Source: Voacanga thouarsii (lineage: Eukaryota > Streptophyta > Magnoliopsida > Gentianales > Apocynaceae). Taken from it: 64,000 nt of DNA. Positions 36,189-48,628 of this stretch are shown here, in pieces. The notes beneath the pieces are model-generated. The model saw nothing but the letters and a program-made list of their open reading frames with translations. It ran no database searches and was not told the DNA's origin. Both the position numbers and the translations under genes were made by a program. The stretch covers positions 372,001-436,000 of the forward strand of contig JANUWF010002208.1 in NCBI GenBank assembly GCA_026120185.1, read 5' to 3'. Position 1 is the first letter of the stretch. Every line of letters starts with the position of its first letter.

Positions 36189-37266
36189 AGCTACATTTTT
36201 CGTCTACTTTACTTTCTATTTTGTGATTGAGATAATTTTTACTTTTGTCATTTTGATTGATTATTTTTCATGAATTACAATGCATTGCTCATCATTATTG
36301 TGTGCTTCTCATTTTTTTTCTTAAAAATGAAATTTGGAGAACCGGACAGAACCAAGCCGGCACCGGCGCCGATTCCTGTCGGGTAGGCGCAACTTATAGG
36401 CCATTTTGGCCACTTTTTCTTTAAAATCTCCAAACTCCCTCTCAAATTCTCTCTAACCCATGCCAGTTTCACATCCTCCACTTCCCAAAATTTGATTTTT
36501 CACCTGCTCAATACTTCTATAACATTTATCTACATCTCTTTTATTGATCCTATGGATCAAAATCCTCAAATTCTTCCATTTTTCACAACAACATCACATT
36601 CAATCCACAAGCAAGGAGCTTAGATTTGTGCAAAAAGCTTACATCTTTTGCTTGCCCATGCATACATGAGCACAAAGATATGATTTTTATTCAATTCCCA
36701 CGGTTAAAATGGTGTAGGTGATTTTTTCTAATCTTAGGGACAATTTTGGTCGAAAATTGGGATTATGTATGCTAGCTTGAATTGTGCATTACTCCTTGAA
36801 GCTTTATGAGTTGGATTAGATTAGGAGTTAATGATTCTTTGATACTTGATTCATGCATATAATCATTAGGGGCTTCATGCATATAGCTAAGGGTAGAATT
36901 ATGGCTATTTGTGATGATTGACTATAAGCTATATATGGAACTTGCATTATTTTTCACGTAATGCCATGATGGTACCTTTATTAACATGATCATGTCTACT
37001 TGCATGCATTGAGGATATTCAACACATTTATGCTTTACAGTGAACTCTATATATATTGCAGGTTGTGTTGAATTGATTAGAGGGGATTGAATTAATTGTT
37101 GGTTGGAGTGTGATATGTATTGAAGAAGTTTGGGTTTTGTGGATTGTGAGATTGGTTGAGGGTTGAGTGAGATTTGAAGAGTGCATTTGTAAAGGGTAGT
37201 TACATCCCGTTTGACATCGTTGAGCTCAATTGTTCTCTCTTCCTATTTCCACCACTCATTGATACC
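36189..37266 (+). other. Spacer between gag and second ORF of B
   Basis: No credible ORF. A GC-rich island with CCGGCACCGGCGCCG lies at 36357-36372. The rest is AT-rich and colinear with A. Confidence 0.6.
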
Positions 37267-38466
37267 ATGTTTAGAGCAAGGGGTCATTCTTCTAAAAGGG
37301 TGAGGGCTTCCTCTTCCTTAACCCCTTCATCTGTCGATCCTTTGTTCCTTAGACCTACTGAGTTTATTGATGCATCTTGTGAGGAATGGTACAACAGTTG
37401 AGCATCCAATAAAATCATTGTTGAGTGTACTTTCTCACCCACCCTAGATCGTGCACTCAAATTGGGAATGATGTTTAGAAGGCTAGGATGGGGTTCGATA
37501 GTACAACTGAAAGGGAAGTATTGTCCAGTGCCCATTAAGGAATTTTATGCTAATATGGTTGCTAAGGGCAATAAACATCTTCCCCATATTGAAACCAGAG
37601 TGAAAGGAATTCCCATTGTCATCACCCAAAATCAATTAGCTAATCTCCTACAGGTCTTTGACGATGATTCTTGGCAAGGGATAGATATGAATAATCAAAA
37701 AAATCTTTCTGACCCGAATTGGGATACTAACGGGACTAGAAGCACACTAGGGTTGTATAAGCATAATGCCTTTCAAGTCAATAGTTTCTATTCAAACAAC
37801 GATCTTGCTACCAACTTTAGAGCTCTAGTCTATATGTTTGGGTTGAATGTTGTACCCCGTGCTAGTGGTTTCAATGAGGCCCGACTTATTGACACTTATA
37901 TTTTGCATCGAATGATGAACACACTGCCTATCCCTCTTGCACCCTTGATCATCTAATCCATTAGGGATGTTGGTCATCACCGTCTCTCTACAAAAGCCTT
38001 CGTTTTTCCCTTGGTTATAATAAAAATTCTGAAAAACTTTAGTGTTAGTCTTGAGGGAGAACCGATGGAGGTTACTACTGAGCACAATATGGTAACTGAG
38101 CAAACTCTGATAAGTTGCGGGTACAAGTACAATCAGGAGTTGAAGAAGTAGCTAACTCCCTTCGAGGTCAGACATCCCAGTCAGGTAAGGTCACCCACCG
38201 TAGAGGAGAAGCACCCACCACCACCGACACGCGCACGAGCTAGCAGTTCTCAGTCCTAACCTTGGACTGACTTTGTGACTACCGTACCGGGACGACTAGA
38301 CCAGCAAATGGAGGTGCTCCTATACTTGCAGGGTACTATGGATGACATTGCAAGACGACAAGCTACTATAGAGCAGCAATTGGCCGAATTGCGGTAGCAT
38401 TCGTCTGGGCAACAAGGTGGTGCGGGAATCTCCCTACTGGCTGATGATGATGATGAGAAGGACTGA
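37267..38466 (+). pseudogene. Second ORF of family I (element B), Athila ORF1-like
   Basis: 399 codons in one unbroken frame except for five stops (first at 37399, then 37954 and three near the C-terminus). It starts MFRARGHSSKRVRASS, has KEFYANMVAKGNKHLPHIET, NSFYSNNDLATNFRALVY and RLIDTYILHRMMNTLPIPL, then a proline-rich stretch, LDQQMEVLLYLQGTM, and an acidic end DDDDEKD. It has no frameshift, unlike A. Conservation with A is high in the core and lower in the tail, as expected for a protein once under selection. Role unknown. Confidence 0.75.
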
Positions 38467-40312
38467 TGCTGATTGACTACATTTTCTCGATCACTCTTGT
38501 TTTTCCTTTCTCTTTTAATATTTTTTCTTTTCCGTAGTTTTTGCTTTCTTCCTTTGTTTGTTGTATTTTCTCTTTTGTTTTTGATTTATTTTCCTTTCTA
38601 GTTTTTATGCTTTGGTGTGCTCATTTGTATTTTTCTTTTTAGGTACTTTGTCAATGCCTCGTTCTTCAAGCATTCAGCTCTTGTACAACACAATGCCCAA
38701 GGAATGGAAGTTTGTTTTTCTTATCTCTCCTCCTTTATATTTTTGGTCCCATGGTATGGTTTATTCCTTATTATCTTTATTTGGCCATTGAGGACAATGT
38801 CCAGTTTAAGTGTGGGGGAGTGATTTGATTGACAATTTTTCTGTACATATACTTTAGCCTTCTTGGGAGCAAACATTTTGAGCAAAATTTTCAAAAATTC
38901 TTTGAGATTTCAAGCTATATTTTTAATGCATGTCTTTATGATGGATTATAGAGCATATGTTCTAGATCATTTATAGCTTATGTATGACTTTTTGCACGCA
39001 CTTGAACTAAGTAGTTCTTCATCAAATGTTTCGCATTGTTCATAAACCTGTTGTTCTACTAAAATTTATTGAGCACTCTAGAACTTACTTGAATATCTCT
39101 CGAGGCGAAATAAGAAAGACAATCATGATTTAACTTAGGGATGACGGTAATAGGCTTTCTTTAGATAGTTTGAGCTTTTCAAGCCTACCTATTATTATAT
39201 TATCCCTAGTGCCTATTTTGAGCCTAAATTGTTGATTTCTTTTATTAAAACCCGTCACAATACTTTGTCCATTACTTGTTTTGGAGAGTTTGAATAATTT
39301 TTCAAATCTTTATGCTCTTGATGAATGAAAGTATATGTAAGAGAATGTTGAGGAAGAATACTTGAAAAAGATCATGACTTGTTACTTTCAGTCATGTATC
39401 AATAGTGAATTGAGTTGGAAAGAGAAAAAAAGAAAGCAAAGAATGAGAAGAAAAAGAAAAGAGAGATTGAAAACAAGAGAAGGAAAAGAAACAGCTGCTA
39501 GAAAAAATGGAAAGAGAAAAAAAAGTGAAAAAGAAAAGAATAGTAGCAGTGAAAGCAAAAGAGGAGTGAAAGAAAAGAAAAATTTTTAAAAGGAAAAGAG
39601 AAGAAAAGAAAGATCACAAAAGGGATGGTAATTGAGCTGTAAAAGTTAAGCTTATATAAAGTACTTGACACCATTGTTGGAAAAATTTGATTGATCTTGT
39701 GAAAAATAGAGAAGAATTGATGAAGAAAGTAAAAAATTGAGAAGAAGAAAAAAAAAAGAAAAAAGAAAAAATGCAGGATTTGCTTGAGTGGAGTTGTAAT
39801 TGCTAAATAAGGTTATGGTTTGATTGATTTCTAGAATAGGAGAGTAAGAAGAGTTGGAAATTATTGATTTATTTTGTTTATCCTTTTCTTACGAACTCTT
39901 AGCTTCTTTGATATTTGATTCTCCTATATCCTTCGTTTGATAAGCTACATTACAAACCTCTAGACTTACATTACAAGCTTGAAAGTCCTACTTGACCTAA
40001 GTAGAATCATGATATGTCTCGGATTAGTGGAGAAAGTGTATGAAAAGTAAGCCTATGGAATGCATATTCTTTTTTAGCTAAATTCTTTCCAATGGTTTGA
40101 GGATATTGTGAACTCTTGAGATGGTTCTACTAAGTCATTTATTACTTACACAAGTCTTGCATTTGTTGTGAAAGATGTAGTAGCATGTGTTTTATGTCCT
40201 TGAATGAAGAAAGCATTAGAGATATTATTTTGAAATTGATTGAGTGATTTGAGTAAACCTTGTGTTTTTTCTACTTATCTTTGATACTTTGCTTGAGGAC
40301 AAGCAAAGAGCT
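38467..40312 (+). other. 3' non-coding region of B
   Basis: It holds the internal polypurine-like motif (38782-38820, GCCATTGAGGACAATGTCC then TTTAAGTGTGGGGGAG) and the purine tract (39415-39620). The frame 39362-39589 is Lys/Glu/Arg low-complexity from the tract and is not taken as a gene. Confidence 0.7.
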
Positions 40313-40327
40313 AAGTGTGGGGGAATA
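40313..40327 (+). promoter_or_regulatory. Polypurine tract of B
   Basis: AAGTGTGGGGGAATA immediately before the 3' LTR, preceded by GAGGACAAGCAAAGAGC. Confidence 0.8.
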
Positions 40328-41882
40328 TGATAGGGGCTAAATTAGTTATGATTTTCCTAGTTATTTGAAGTTCTTTTGTAATACATTCTATTCAATAACT
40401 AGCCATATTCCTTCATATTTGAGATTTTACCCTTGGAAAGGTATTTTGTTCATTATTACAGATTTTTGGGGTAAAACGAAGCAAAAACGTCGCAAAAACA
40501 GAATAGAGGCAGCGACGGCCAAGACAGAGGAACCGGTGCCGGCCATGCACTGGTTACATGAACTTCAAAGTGACGAAAAATTGTCAAAACAGAACGGAAT
40601 AGAATGGAACCGGCGCCGGCGCGCCGGCTCAAGTAGCCAAGGCGGCGTCGGCTGTACTCTGGACTGCGTGGTGCTGAAATCAAGAAAAAATCGACGAACA
40701 ATTGGAGAAATAGAACACAGCCAGCGCCAGCTCCGGTAGCCAAAACGGCACCAGCTGTGCCCTAAAGTTAAGGCGGTGCTTTGATTTGTCAACACGATTT
40801 TTGGTAATCTGTGGAGTTTTAGTACTTTCCAACTTCTACTCGACCAAGAACATTACATCAATGAGTTTAGGCACTTTCCAAGCCTATAAATAGATGGAAA
40901 ATACAAGGGAAAATGGGAGAATTCATTGATCACCATAGAAAATCACTCAAATTAAAGGAGGAATTCTTTAATTCAAGGAGGGTTGTACAAAAAGGTCTTC
41001 AAAGGAAGAAAAATGAGGCTTGTCTATTAGTGCTTTCTTTTACTTTGTTTTCTTTTTCTTGAACAATGATGTATTAATTATTTTATTGTAATTGGACATT
41101 GTTTTAGTTATTCATGATTTTTAGAGTTATTTAATCTTTTGATTAATTGATTGTTCTTCTTGGTATTTAATTACTTTGGCGTATTACGAAATTAATTGAT
41201 TGTTTCTTTTCATTAGCTTACTAGACCAAATAGGTTGATGGTGGTTGCAATTGATTAATTTCATATTTATTGGCTCTTAACTTGCTAGACCAAAAAGGTT
41301 AATTGCTGAGGAATAAGTAATTAAAGGTTAATTAATGTGTGCTAGACCAAGGACTCATTGATTATTTCATACTTTAAATTTGCCAGACCAAGGAACTTTA
41401 ATTAATGATTGTGTTTAATGCGTCTTTTGGGTGAATTAGTTGAGACAGACCAAGTTATGCTAATTTATCTAAAGGATAGTGATTTCATGGATTGACCATC
41501 GAAGTGAATCTATCTTCATCCTTCATGATGCCAAGAGAATAATTAGTTGTGACAATGGTTGGATACTTTAAGATCATATTTGTCTAAACAATGGCTTGAG
41601 TTACATAATTCTCTATCCTTGACATGTATATATTTTTATTTTTCTTTTCTTTTATTTTATTTTATTTCCTTTTTTACCTTTGTTGAGTCGGTTAAATAAT
41701 AAAATAAATGTGACTAATGTATACTTGTTCCTAGAGGATCGATACTCGTTTGAACCCTATGCTATGTTAATGATGAGTACGCTTGTTCATATGTGTAATT
41801 TGAGTTTAACGTTTTAATGTAAACTTGATTGGGAACGTACTTAGTTTTTATATGATTTTTATACCCAAATCCATTCGCATCA
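40328..41882 (+). repeat. 3' LTR of element B
   Basis: 1555 bp, TGATAGGGGC to CGCATCA. The TATA box is at 40883-40893. The densest GC palindrome of the window, CCGGCGCCGGCGCGCCGG, is at 40610-40627. Confidence 0.95.
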
Positions 41883-42186
41883 TACATCTTTGGAAAGTTC
41901 TTGGACCATTGCAAAGACCAAAAGGTATACGACGATTTGCAAAACTACCAAAAGGGCATGTAAATGTAGTTTTCTCTTGATCTTTCGAAGCTATGAGAAT
42001 TTGAAAGTAACCAGAAACATCATCTAAAAAATAATAAAACTCATGTTCGGCTAGTCTTTCTAACATTTGATCAATGAAAATGAGAGGAAAATAGTCATCC
42101 CTAGTTGCCTCATTGAATTTTCTATAATCATTGCGAACCCTTGAACCAGTTACCAATCTTATTGGGATCAACTCATTTTTTTTCAT
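41883..42186 (-). pseudogene. Reverse transcriptase of E, N-terminal part
   Basis: The minus frame reads NELIPIRLVTGSRVRNDYRK, then PLIFIDQMLERLAEHEFYYF, LDDVSGYFQILIASKDQEKT, TFTCPFGSFANRRIPFGLC and FQRCM: the fingers and palm of an Athila RT. The first catalytic Asp (FLD) is kept. The frame continues at 32988 on the other side of element B. Confidence 0.92.
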
Positions 42187-42802
42187 TTAGGCTCACAATC
42201 ATTCCTCCCTTCTTTGGTACCACTTGTGTTAGACTTACCCAAATTCTATCAAAAATAGGGTAAATGACGCCAAAATCTAAAAGTTTAATCACCTCACCTT
42301 TTACCACATCACTCATATTTGTGTTCAACCTACGTTGGGGTTGCACTTTGGGTTTGGCTCCTTCTTCTAACAAAATTTTGTGAGTGAAAATGGAAGGCTT
42401 AATTCCCTTAATGTTTGTGATTTTCCATGCAATAACTCCCTTATATTTTCCCAATAGACTTACCAATTTGGTCTTTTGATCACAAGTGCGGTCTTTTGCT
42501 ATGATCACTGGTAATTTTTCTCCATTAGCCAAAAATGCATATTCCAAGTGCTCGGGGAGGTCTTTGAGGTCCAATTCTGGTGGTTCCTCAATGGATGACT
42601 TCATCCTTCCCAAACTGCTTTTTTCAATTTTCTTAAATTCTCCCAACTCATGGCCCTTATTTGAATCCTCCAAATATGCAATAGATTGTTCTATCAAGGC
42701 CATAGAGAAATTGACAAATGATTCCTGCATAAAATCAATGATAGGTTGATCAAGAATATCAATCCTTAAACAAAAATTATCAAAAGATATAGGATGTTTC
42801 AT
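42187..42802 (-). pseudogene. Protease-RT linker and RT start of E
   Basis: An almost intact frame of 209 codons contains PPELDLKDLPEHLEYAFLAN, then a stretch of the form VIIAKDRTCDQKTKLVSLL, IKGIKPSIFTHKILLEEGAK, and SDVVKGEVIKLLDFGVIYPI leading to TQVVPKKGGM. These are the blocks between protease and RT in Athila polyproteins. It matches F 51043-51603. Confidence 0.9.
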
Positions 42803-42849
42803 GCTTTTGTAGATTTTGATAATGACTTCTGCATCCCCACTCTAAGTGT

Positions 42850-43250
42850 CAATTTTTCCCCCACGAACATCAATTAATGCGTTAGCAGTTGCTAGGAAAG
42901 GTCAACCTTGGATTAAGGGAATTTTAGAATCTTGATCCATATCAAGAATAACAAAATCTACAGGAAATATGAATCTATCCACCTTAGCTAAGACATTTTC
43001 CACTATTCTCCTAGGATATTTAATAGATCTATCTGTATGTTGAATACTCATCCTAGTAGGTTTGGGCTCACCTAGGCCTAGCTTTTGATAGTTTTGTATG
43101 GCAAAAGATTAATACTAGCACCAAAGTCCGCTAATGCATTACAAAATGTAACAGTACCAACAAGACAAGAGATAGAAAAACTCCCTGGATCATTTTCTTT
43201 TTGTGACAAAGTCCGTTGTTCTTGCAAGATGGCTGAGCATTCTTCATTTA
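42850..43250 (-). pseudogene. Aspartic protease of E
   Basis: ALADFGASINLLPYKT carries the Asp active site; D-L-G-A-S is usual and D-F-G-A-S stands here. Downstream blocks match F's KYPRGI.. and LGRPFLAT segments but are broken by many stops. Confidence 0.8.
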
Positions 43251-43835
43251 AAACTACAGTGATAATTCTTCCAACCTCTTTTTGTTGACCAACATGCTTT
43301 TGAGGAATTTTGCATGTTTAAGCATGTGTATTAAAGCGTCACTAAGTGGAGTGTTTATGTATAGTTGTTTGAATATTTCTAAAAACTTGTCAAATTGAGC
43401 ATCTTTTCTTACTCTTTGTACTCGAGTCGAGTAAGGTACTGGTGGCTGAAAATCTAGTGTTCTAGCTTATTTTTCAAGTGGTTCATCAAGAGGGGTTGGT
43501 GCCAGCCCATCTTCTTTAGATAGTACCAGTTCCGTGCTACAATCGGGTAACTCCTTACCAATTCGTAATGTAATGGCATCTAAATCATGTTGTGTTTCCA
43601 CCCTTAATGGTGACTTAATTACTAGATCTGTTAAAAACCAAATTTGCCTTTTCATGTTTTAAATCATTTCCTCAAATTTTGCTAATGTGCCATCTATCTC
43701 GTGAAAGCGTTTGGTTACATAGATGGCAAATTTCTCTAATACCCTTTCTAAGGTAGTGGAGTTGGATGGTCAAGATGTCACCTCTTGAGACATGTTAGGA
43801 TACCGTCCTATGTTCCAATTCGCTGTTGGTATCAT
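43251..43835 (-). pseudogene. 5' ORF of family P in E: short pre-protease region without gag
   Basis: The ATG is at 43835 and the frame reads MIPTANWNIGRYPNMSQEVT. A TGA follows at codon 22 (43770-43772). After about 75 codons it has DLDAITLRIGKELPD, the block that follows gag in Athila polyproteins. A TAA lies 303 bases after the TGA (43467-43469). A FDKFLEIFKQLYINTPLSDA block leads into protease. No gag core or CCHC knuckle exists between the leader and this point. Both stops recur at the same spacing in F. Confidence 0.8.
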
Positions 43836-44000
43836 ATACACATAGTTCAATATCAAATCAAGTTAGTTAGTTAGTTAGTTAAGATACATGAAAGCATACA
43901 ACAAGATATGGCACTTAGTTACACAAAAAACGTATTTACATATTTATATATAAACATATAAACATGGTTAAATCAACAAAATTCAAACTTTCATAAAATT

Positions 44001-44020
44001 ATTCCTTGGCAACGGTGCCA
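44001..44020 (-). promoter_or_regulatory. Primer binding site of E (tRNA-Asp type)
   Basis: On the minus strand it reads TGGCACCGTTGCCAAGGAAT, nearer to the Athila tRNA-Asp site than in A. Confidence 0.85.
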
Positions 44021-44026
44021 AAAACT

Positions 44027-45428
44027 TGATACGTAAATTTTGGGTATATAAAAATTATTAGATTTAAATCCATCCCTTAGTCATGTTTTAATGAAAACAT
44101 TTATCCCAAAATAAATATACGAGCAAGTATACTCATCGCAAGCATAGTATAGGAAATTAACAAGTATCGATGCTCAAAGGAACAAGTACACACTAATCAC
44201 TTTTCATTCATTATTTAACCAATCCAATAAAATGATAAGATAACAAAAAATAAAATAAAGAAAAATATATACAACTCAATTATGTGAAAATATGCAATAT
44301 AGATAAAGGCTTTTGAAAACATGATAATAAATCACTTAGCATATATCACATTCAATTATCATCTTGGTCTCATGAAAGATTTAATATAGACCCACTTCGT
44401 TCGCAATTCAGGGAATCACTATCTTCTAGTTAAATTAGTGAACATATTATGTCTCAAACAATTTCTCCAAAAGATTCATTACAATCAATCCTCATATAAA
44501 CCCCTATATTCTAGGCGATTTAAAATATGAAATTAATAAATGAATCCATATTCTAACAACCATCAACTAGCCTTTAATTACCTAAGTTCTTGACAATTGA
44601 ACCATTTTTTTAAGCAAGTTAAGAGAGAACAAATATGAAATTAATTAAGTAAAGTCATTATCAACCCATTTTTCAAGCTAGTTAACAACAAGAATCAATC
44701 AACCAACTTTGTAAGAAAAACAAGTAATCAAATCCCAAGATAAATAATGAATTGATCAAAATACTAAATTAATTCAAGAAATCATGAATCCCAAAAATAA
44801 TGTCAAATTGCAATAGAAACATTAATTACATTATTATTCTAGGAAAAAAAATGAAGGTAAAAGAAAGAACTCATAGACAAGCCCTTCTTCTCTTTGGAAA
44901 CCTTCTTAAATAATACTCCTTAAATGGTGAATCTCCCATTCTTTAAATGATTGGAAATTTAGATCCTTGGATTCACTACTTTTTCTTATGTTTTTCTTGT
45001 TTAAATAAGCTTCTTTGATGCCAAAATTCGTTGCTTGAAGAGTCTTAGCCAAGTAGGATTCAAAAAATATCAAAATCATTTGGAAGATACTAAAGTCGTG
45101 CACAAAATCGCATGTATCCAGACCGAATCTGGTGCCGGGTTGCTTTGACCCACCTAGCCCCAGGTGCATTCTGTTTGGTCCCCTGGACGTCACTCTATTT
45201 TCTCTATTTTTCCAGATTGGACCTGGTGCCTGGTGCACTTGCCAGACCTGACGCCAGGTGCAAGCTTGAATTTTTCCCTTTTTGCTCGAAATCCCCTCAA
45301 TTCTATACAAAAATACTTTTCACAAGTAAAATACCAAATAGGAAGGAATATAGCTAGTTATTACATCAAAAGTATCTCAAATTAACCTCAAATAACTAAG
45401 AAAATAGTGATGAATTTAACCCATATCC
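44027..45428 (-). repeat. 5' LTR of element E
   Basis: About 1.4 kb, pairing with 28280-29722. Its outer end is damaged (CCATATCC in place of CCCTATCA), so the border may be off by one base. Motifs of the ACCTGGCGCCAGGT type lie at 45118-45262. Confidence 0.85.
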
Positions 45429-46118
45429 ATTACCAATAGACTAAAAAACTTAATAAGTCACACACAATAGAAGAATTGATACTCAAAATATTATATGATA
45501 ATAATATTAAGGGGTTAGTTTGTGTGAAATAATAACTATTTTGGGCTAATTATAAAGTATTATAATCATTTAGGTGAAATTGTAATTATTTAAAACCATT
45601 GTAGTTGAATTATACACTAGTTATAATTCAAGGAGTCTTATTGCAATTGTAGAAACCTAATCCTATAATAATTGCTAAAGATTTTTATTATTGTTTCCAA
45701 AAAAAAAAAATGTGTTTTTTGGAAACAAAAAGTCACGTAAGTTGTGTATATGGTTTTGGGAAAAGCGGTGGAATTTTTCATATAAAAGACTAAGAGAGAA
45801 TTTTTTGTAAGGCATTTTGCTTTCTGAAAAAATTTTGCCACACAAAAGGAAAAACATGCGTAGCTTCCTATATTCTTCTTAGGGGAAAAATAAAACCCTA
45901 ACTGCCATATAATTTTTCTAATAGAAAATTTCAGGGTTCTTGAATACATCTCTCGCATGCGGTACCATTTCGAAAAATTTAAAAGCTGTATTTTTAAGGT
46001 AATTAATTTTTTCTTCTATCGCCTAATCCGTCTAATTATATACAAGTGATCCTTTAAGTGATTTTTATTTTTATTTTTTGCTGCATGTAAACTGTTTTGT
46101 ATTATCGAAATCTAACAA

Positions 46119-46131
46119 TAGTATCAAAGTC
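46119..46131 (+). promoter_or_regulatory. Primer binding site of copia element G (degenerate initiator-Met type)
   Basis: TAGTATCAAAGTC, one base after the LTR end CTAACA. The usual form is TGGTATCAGAGCC; all three differences are G-to-A or C-to-T. Confidence 0.75.
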
Positions 46132-46273
46132 ATCTTATATGTATTTTATTGGTTTATTTGCGTTATAAAATTATTTCATAAATTTTAGACGGTTTTGAAG
46201 TTGTTTCAAAATATATTCAGGTCTATGAAAATTGTTTCATAAAAATTTTAATTTTAGAAAATATCATTTTTGT

Positions 46274-46550
46274 GGGTTGTTGTTATTGTTGCTGTTGCTG
46301 CTGTTGTTGGTGTTGTTGTTGTTGTTGCTGCTGCTGTTGTTGATGTTGCTACTATTGTTGCTGTTGCTGTTGCTGTTGTTGTTGATGTTGCTGTTGTTGC
46401 TGTTGTTTCTATTGTTGTTATTGCTGTTGCTGTTGCTATTACTACTGTTGCTGTTATTGTTGTTGTTGTTGTTTTAGTAAATGAATTTATAGTAATAGTA
46501 GCAGCAGCAGCAACAGTAACAGTAGGAGCAACAGTAGCAGTAGCGGTAGT
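46274..46550. repeat. GTT/GCT array followed by a CAG/CAA-type array
   Basis: Imperfect TTG/CTG triplets run to about 46474. After a short gap, AGCAGCAGCAACAG-type triplets follow (46490-46550), so complementary triplet classes face each other. Confidence 0.85.
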
Positions 46551-46556
46551 AATTTT

Positions 46557-46857
<301 letters not shown>

Positions 46858-46886
46858 GTATTAGGAAATTATTTCTATATACACAC

Positions 46887-46917
<31 letters not shown>

Positions 46918-47259
46918 TTCTTTTTGTAAGCTGTTAAGGAAAGAATTGGAAAAACAAATTTGCCCAATTGTTTGGTAAGCTAAAAAAAAAAAAAAATCAG
47001 TGAGAAAAGCGACAAAAAAAAATAATAGGAAATTGTTTCCAATTGATAGATTTGGAATTGATTCAATTTGCTCAAACCGAAACTGTTTTCAATTTGATTG
47101 GAAATTGCTGAAACATTCAGCCATTGGAAATTGTTTACAAATAGATTTTTTTAAAAAATGGAAAAGGAAGTTGCTTTGCAATTGCATGTCGGTGGTGTCT
47201 TTTAGCAATTGCAAATTGACACCCACACAAGGCTTGAGGAAGCCTGCACGGGGCTTAGT

Positions 47260-47317
<58 letters not shown>

Positions 47318-48450
47318 TTTTCCTTTATTTTTTTTACCCACAAGCTTTTTCCTTCATCAAAAGAGATGCGATTGTTTTCTTAAAATTTGATTTTAGGACT
47401 AATCATATTATTTTCCAAAATAATAATTTTGAAATTTTATATTTCATGTAAATTTATTTTGCTTAATATGTTTTAAGCATATTCTTGGCATGTTGGCTTA
47501 GTTATGGATTTAGACCAATTAATTTTGATTAATTAATATTGTGTCATATATTTTTATTACTTTGTTTTGAATAAATAGGGTCTATGTGTCTTGAACTTTC
47601 TCTATAATTCTCTTGTAATTTCTCTTCTCATCTAAATCCCCTCGAATGTAATTCGAAATTTCTTTATTAAAAATTTATGTAATTAGATTACATAGGATTG
47701 AAAATTATTTTTCAGACTTATGGAGATGGTGATCAAGATGAAGCAAGAAGATGGTAAGACTCTCTTCTTGAAAACGGGCATGAGCACATAGGTTTGACTA
47801 AAATTAATTTCCTACTTGGCTAAAGAAAATTAATCTGGAAAAGTACATAACCAAGCCGTGTAATTGAATCTATTACAATTGTGTTAAATTGTTGATATTT
47901 ATGCATTCCAAATGTATGAGACTACTAATGTAACAAATTACTCAATTAATATTAAACCTAATGCCTTCCATTAATATAGTAAGAACAAGAGCTCTTTTTG
48001 AGACCAAGGTGTTGGGCAGACCCAAGCCTACTTGACATCGAGTATGTTCGAACTATGGAATTTAAATTCCTAATTAATGTGTTGGATTTAACTAATTTCT
48101 TTATCCCAGTTAGGCTAACTCAAGCATAAAGAAAATTAGAGGCAAGATTGGGCTAGCTTAAAGACTTTAAGATTAACAGATGTTAATCATCCAGTGATCT
48201 AATAATTACATTCGATGCCATTGAACTTAAGAATAGTTTGTTGGGCAGACCCAATATTATTCTTAAGGAATTTGAATACTAGTCCAATAGAAAAGCTTCC
48301 AACGGACTTTCCCAAATCAATAGTGGGGGCTATTGATTTGAATAAAATAGTGGAATAATTATACGCTTAATTAAAAACCTAATTATTTGCATATCATGTA
48401 AATATACGTTTTGCTATTTTCTCTATCTTTATATTTATGTCATTTGCATC

Positions 48451-48628
48451 ATGTCGACAAACTTGAATTTACATTGTATCTTGGAAACCAATAAACTTAC
48501 CAAGTCAAATTTTCTAGACTAGTATAGAAATTTGAGAATTGTTCTCAAGTTGGAAAAGTTGATCTACATTTCTAAGACTGCAGAAACTTCCTTGAAGAAG
48601 GAAGCCAATATAGATATATTGTACATTC
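48451..48628 (+). pseudogene. gag: Gag start of copia element G
   Basis: MSTNLNLHCILETNKLTKSN, then FLD, a stop, and YRNLRIVLKLEKLIYI. This is the usual copia gag opening (NFLDWYRNLRIVLKQEK), with Trp changed to TAG. It is cut off by element F, and the frame is not resumed as gag on the other side. Confidence 0.8.

Larger units (their letters stand above)
32994..41882 (+). mobile_element. Element B: complete gag-only Athila-like element (family I) inside E's RT
   Basis: 8889 bp with LTRs 32994-34532 and 40328-41882 and a perfect target duplication TACAT (32989-32993 and 41883-41887). Internal order is primer site, leader, gag, spacer, second ORF, 3' non-coding, polypurine tract, the same as element A. 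No pol sequence is present. The two LTRs differ at roughly 7% of sites in a 160-bp piece compared by eye. Confidence 0.95.
28280..45428 (-). mobile_element. Element E: gag-less Athila-like pol element (family P)
   Basis: The LTRs are 28280-29722 and 44027 to about 45428, and the target duplication is GTTAC/ATTAC (28275-28279 and 45429-45433). Removing element B with its target copy leaves about 8.25 kb. Order on the minus strand: primer site, short leader, a 5' ORF, protease, linker, RT, RNase H, integrase, 3' non-coding region, polypurine tract. There is no gag core and no zinc knuckle. Element F shows the same absence independently, so it is a family property and not one deletion. Confidence 0.9.
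27261..46117 (+). repeat. 5' LTR of copia element G (D-type LTR), interrupted by element E
   Basis: It starts TGTTAATGTTATACC and ends CTAACA directly before a primer site. The LTR proper is 27261-28279 plus about 45434-46117, roughly 1.7 kb without E. It matches solo LTR D2 (53583-55252) and D3 (58973 onward), all starting like TGTTAGTGTTGTGCCCTAGA. E entered between ATTTTGTTAC and CAATAGAC. Confidence 0.85.
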
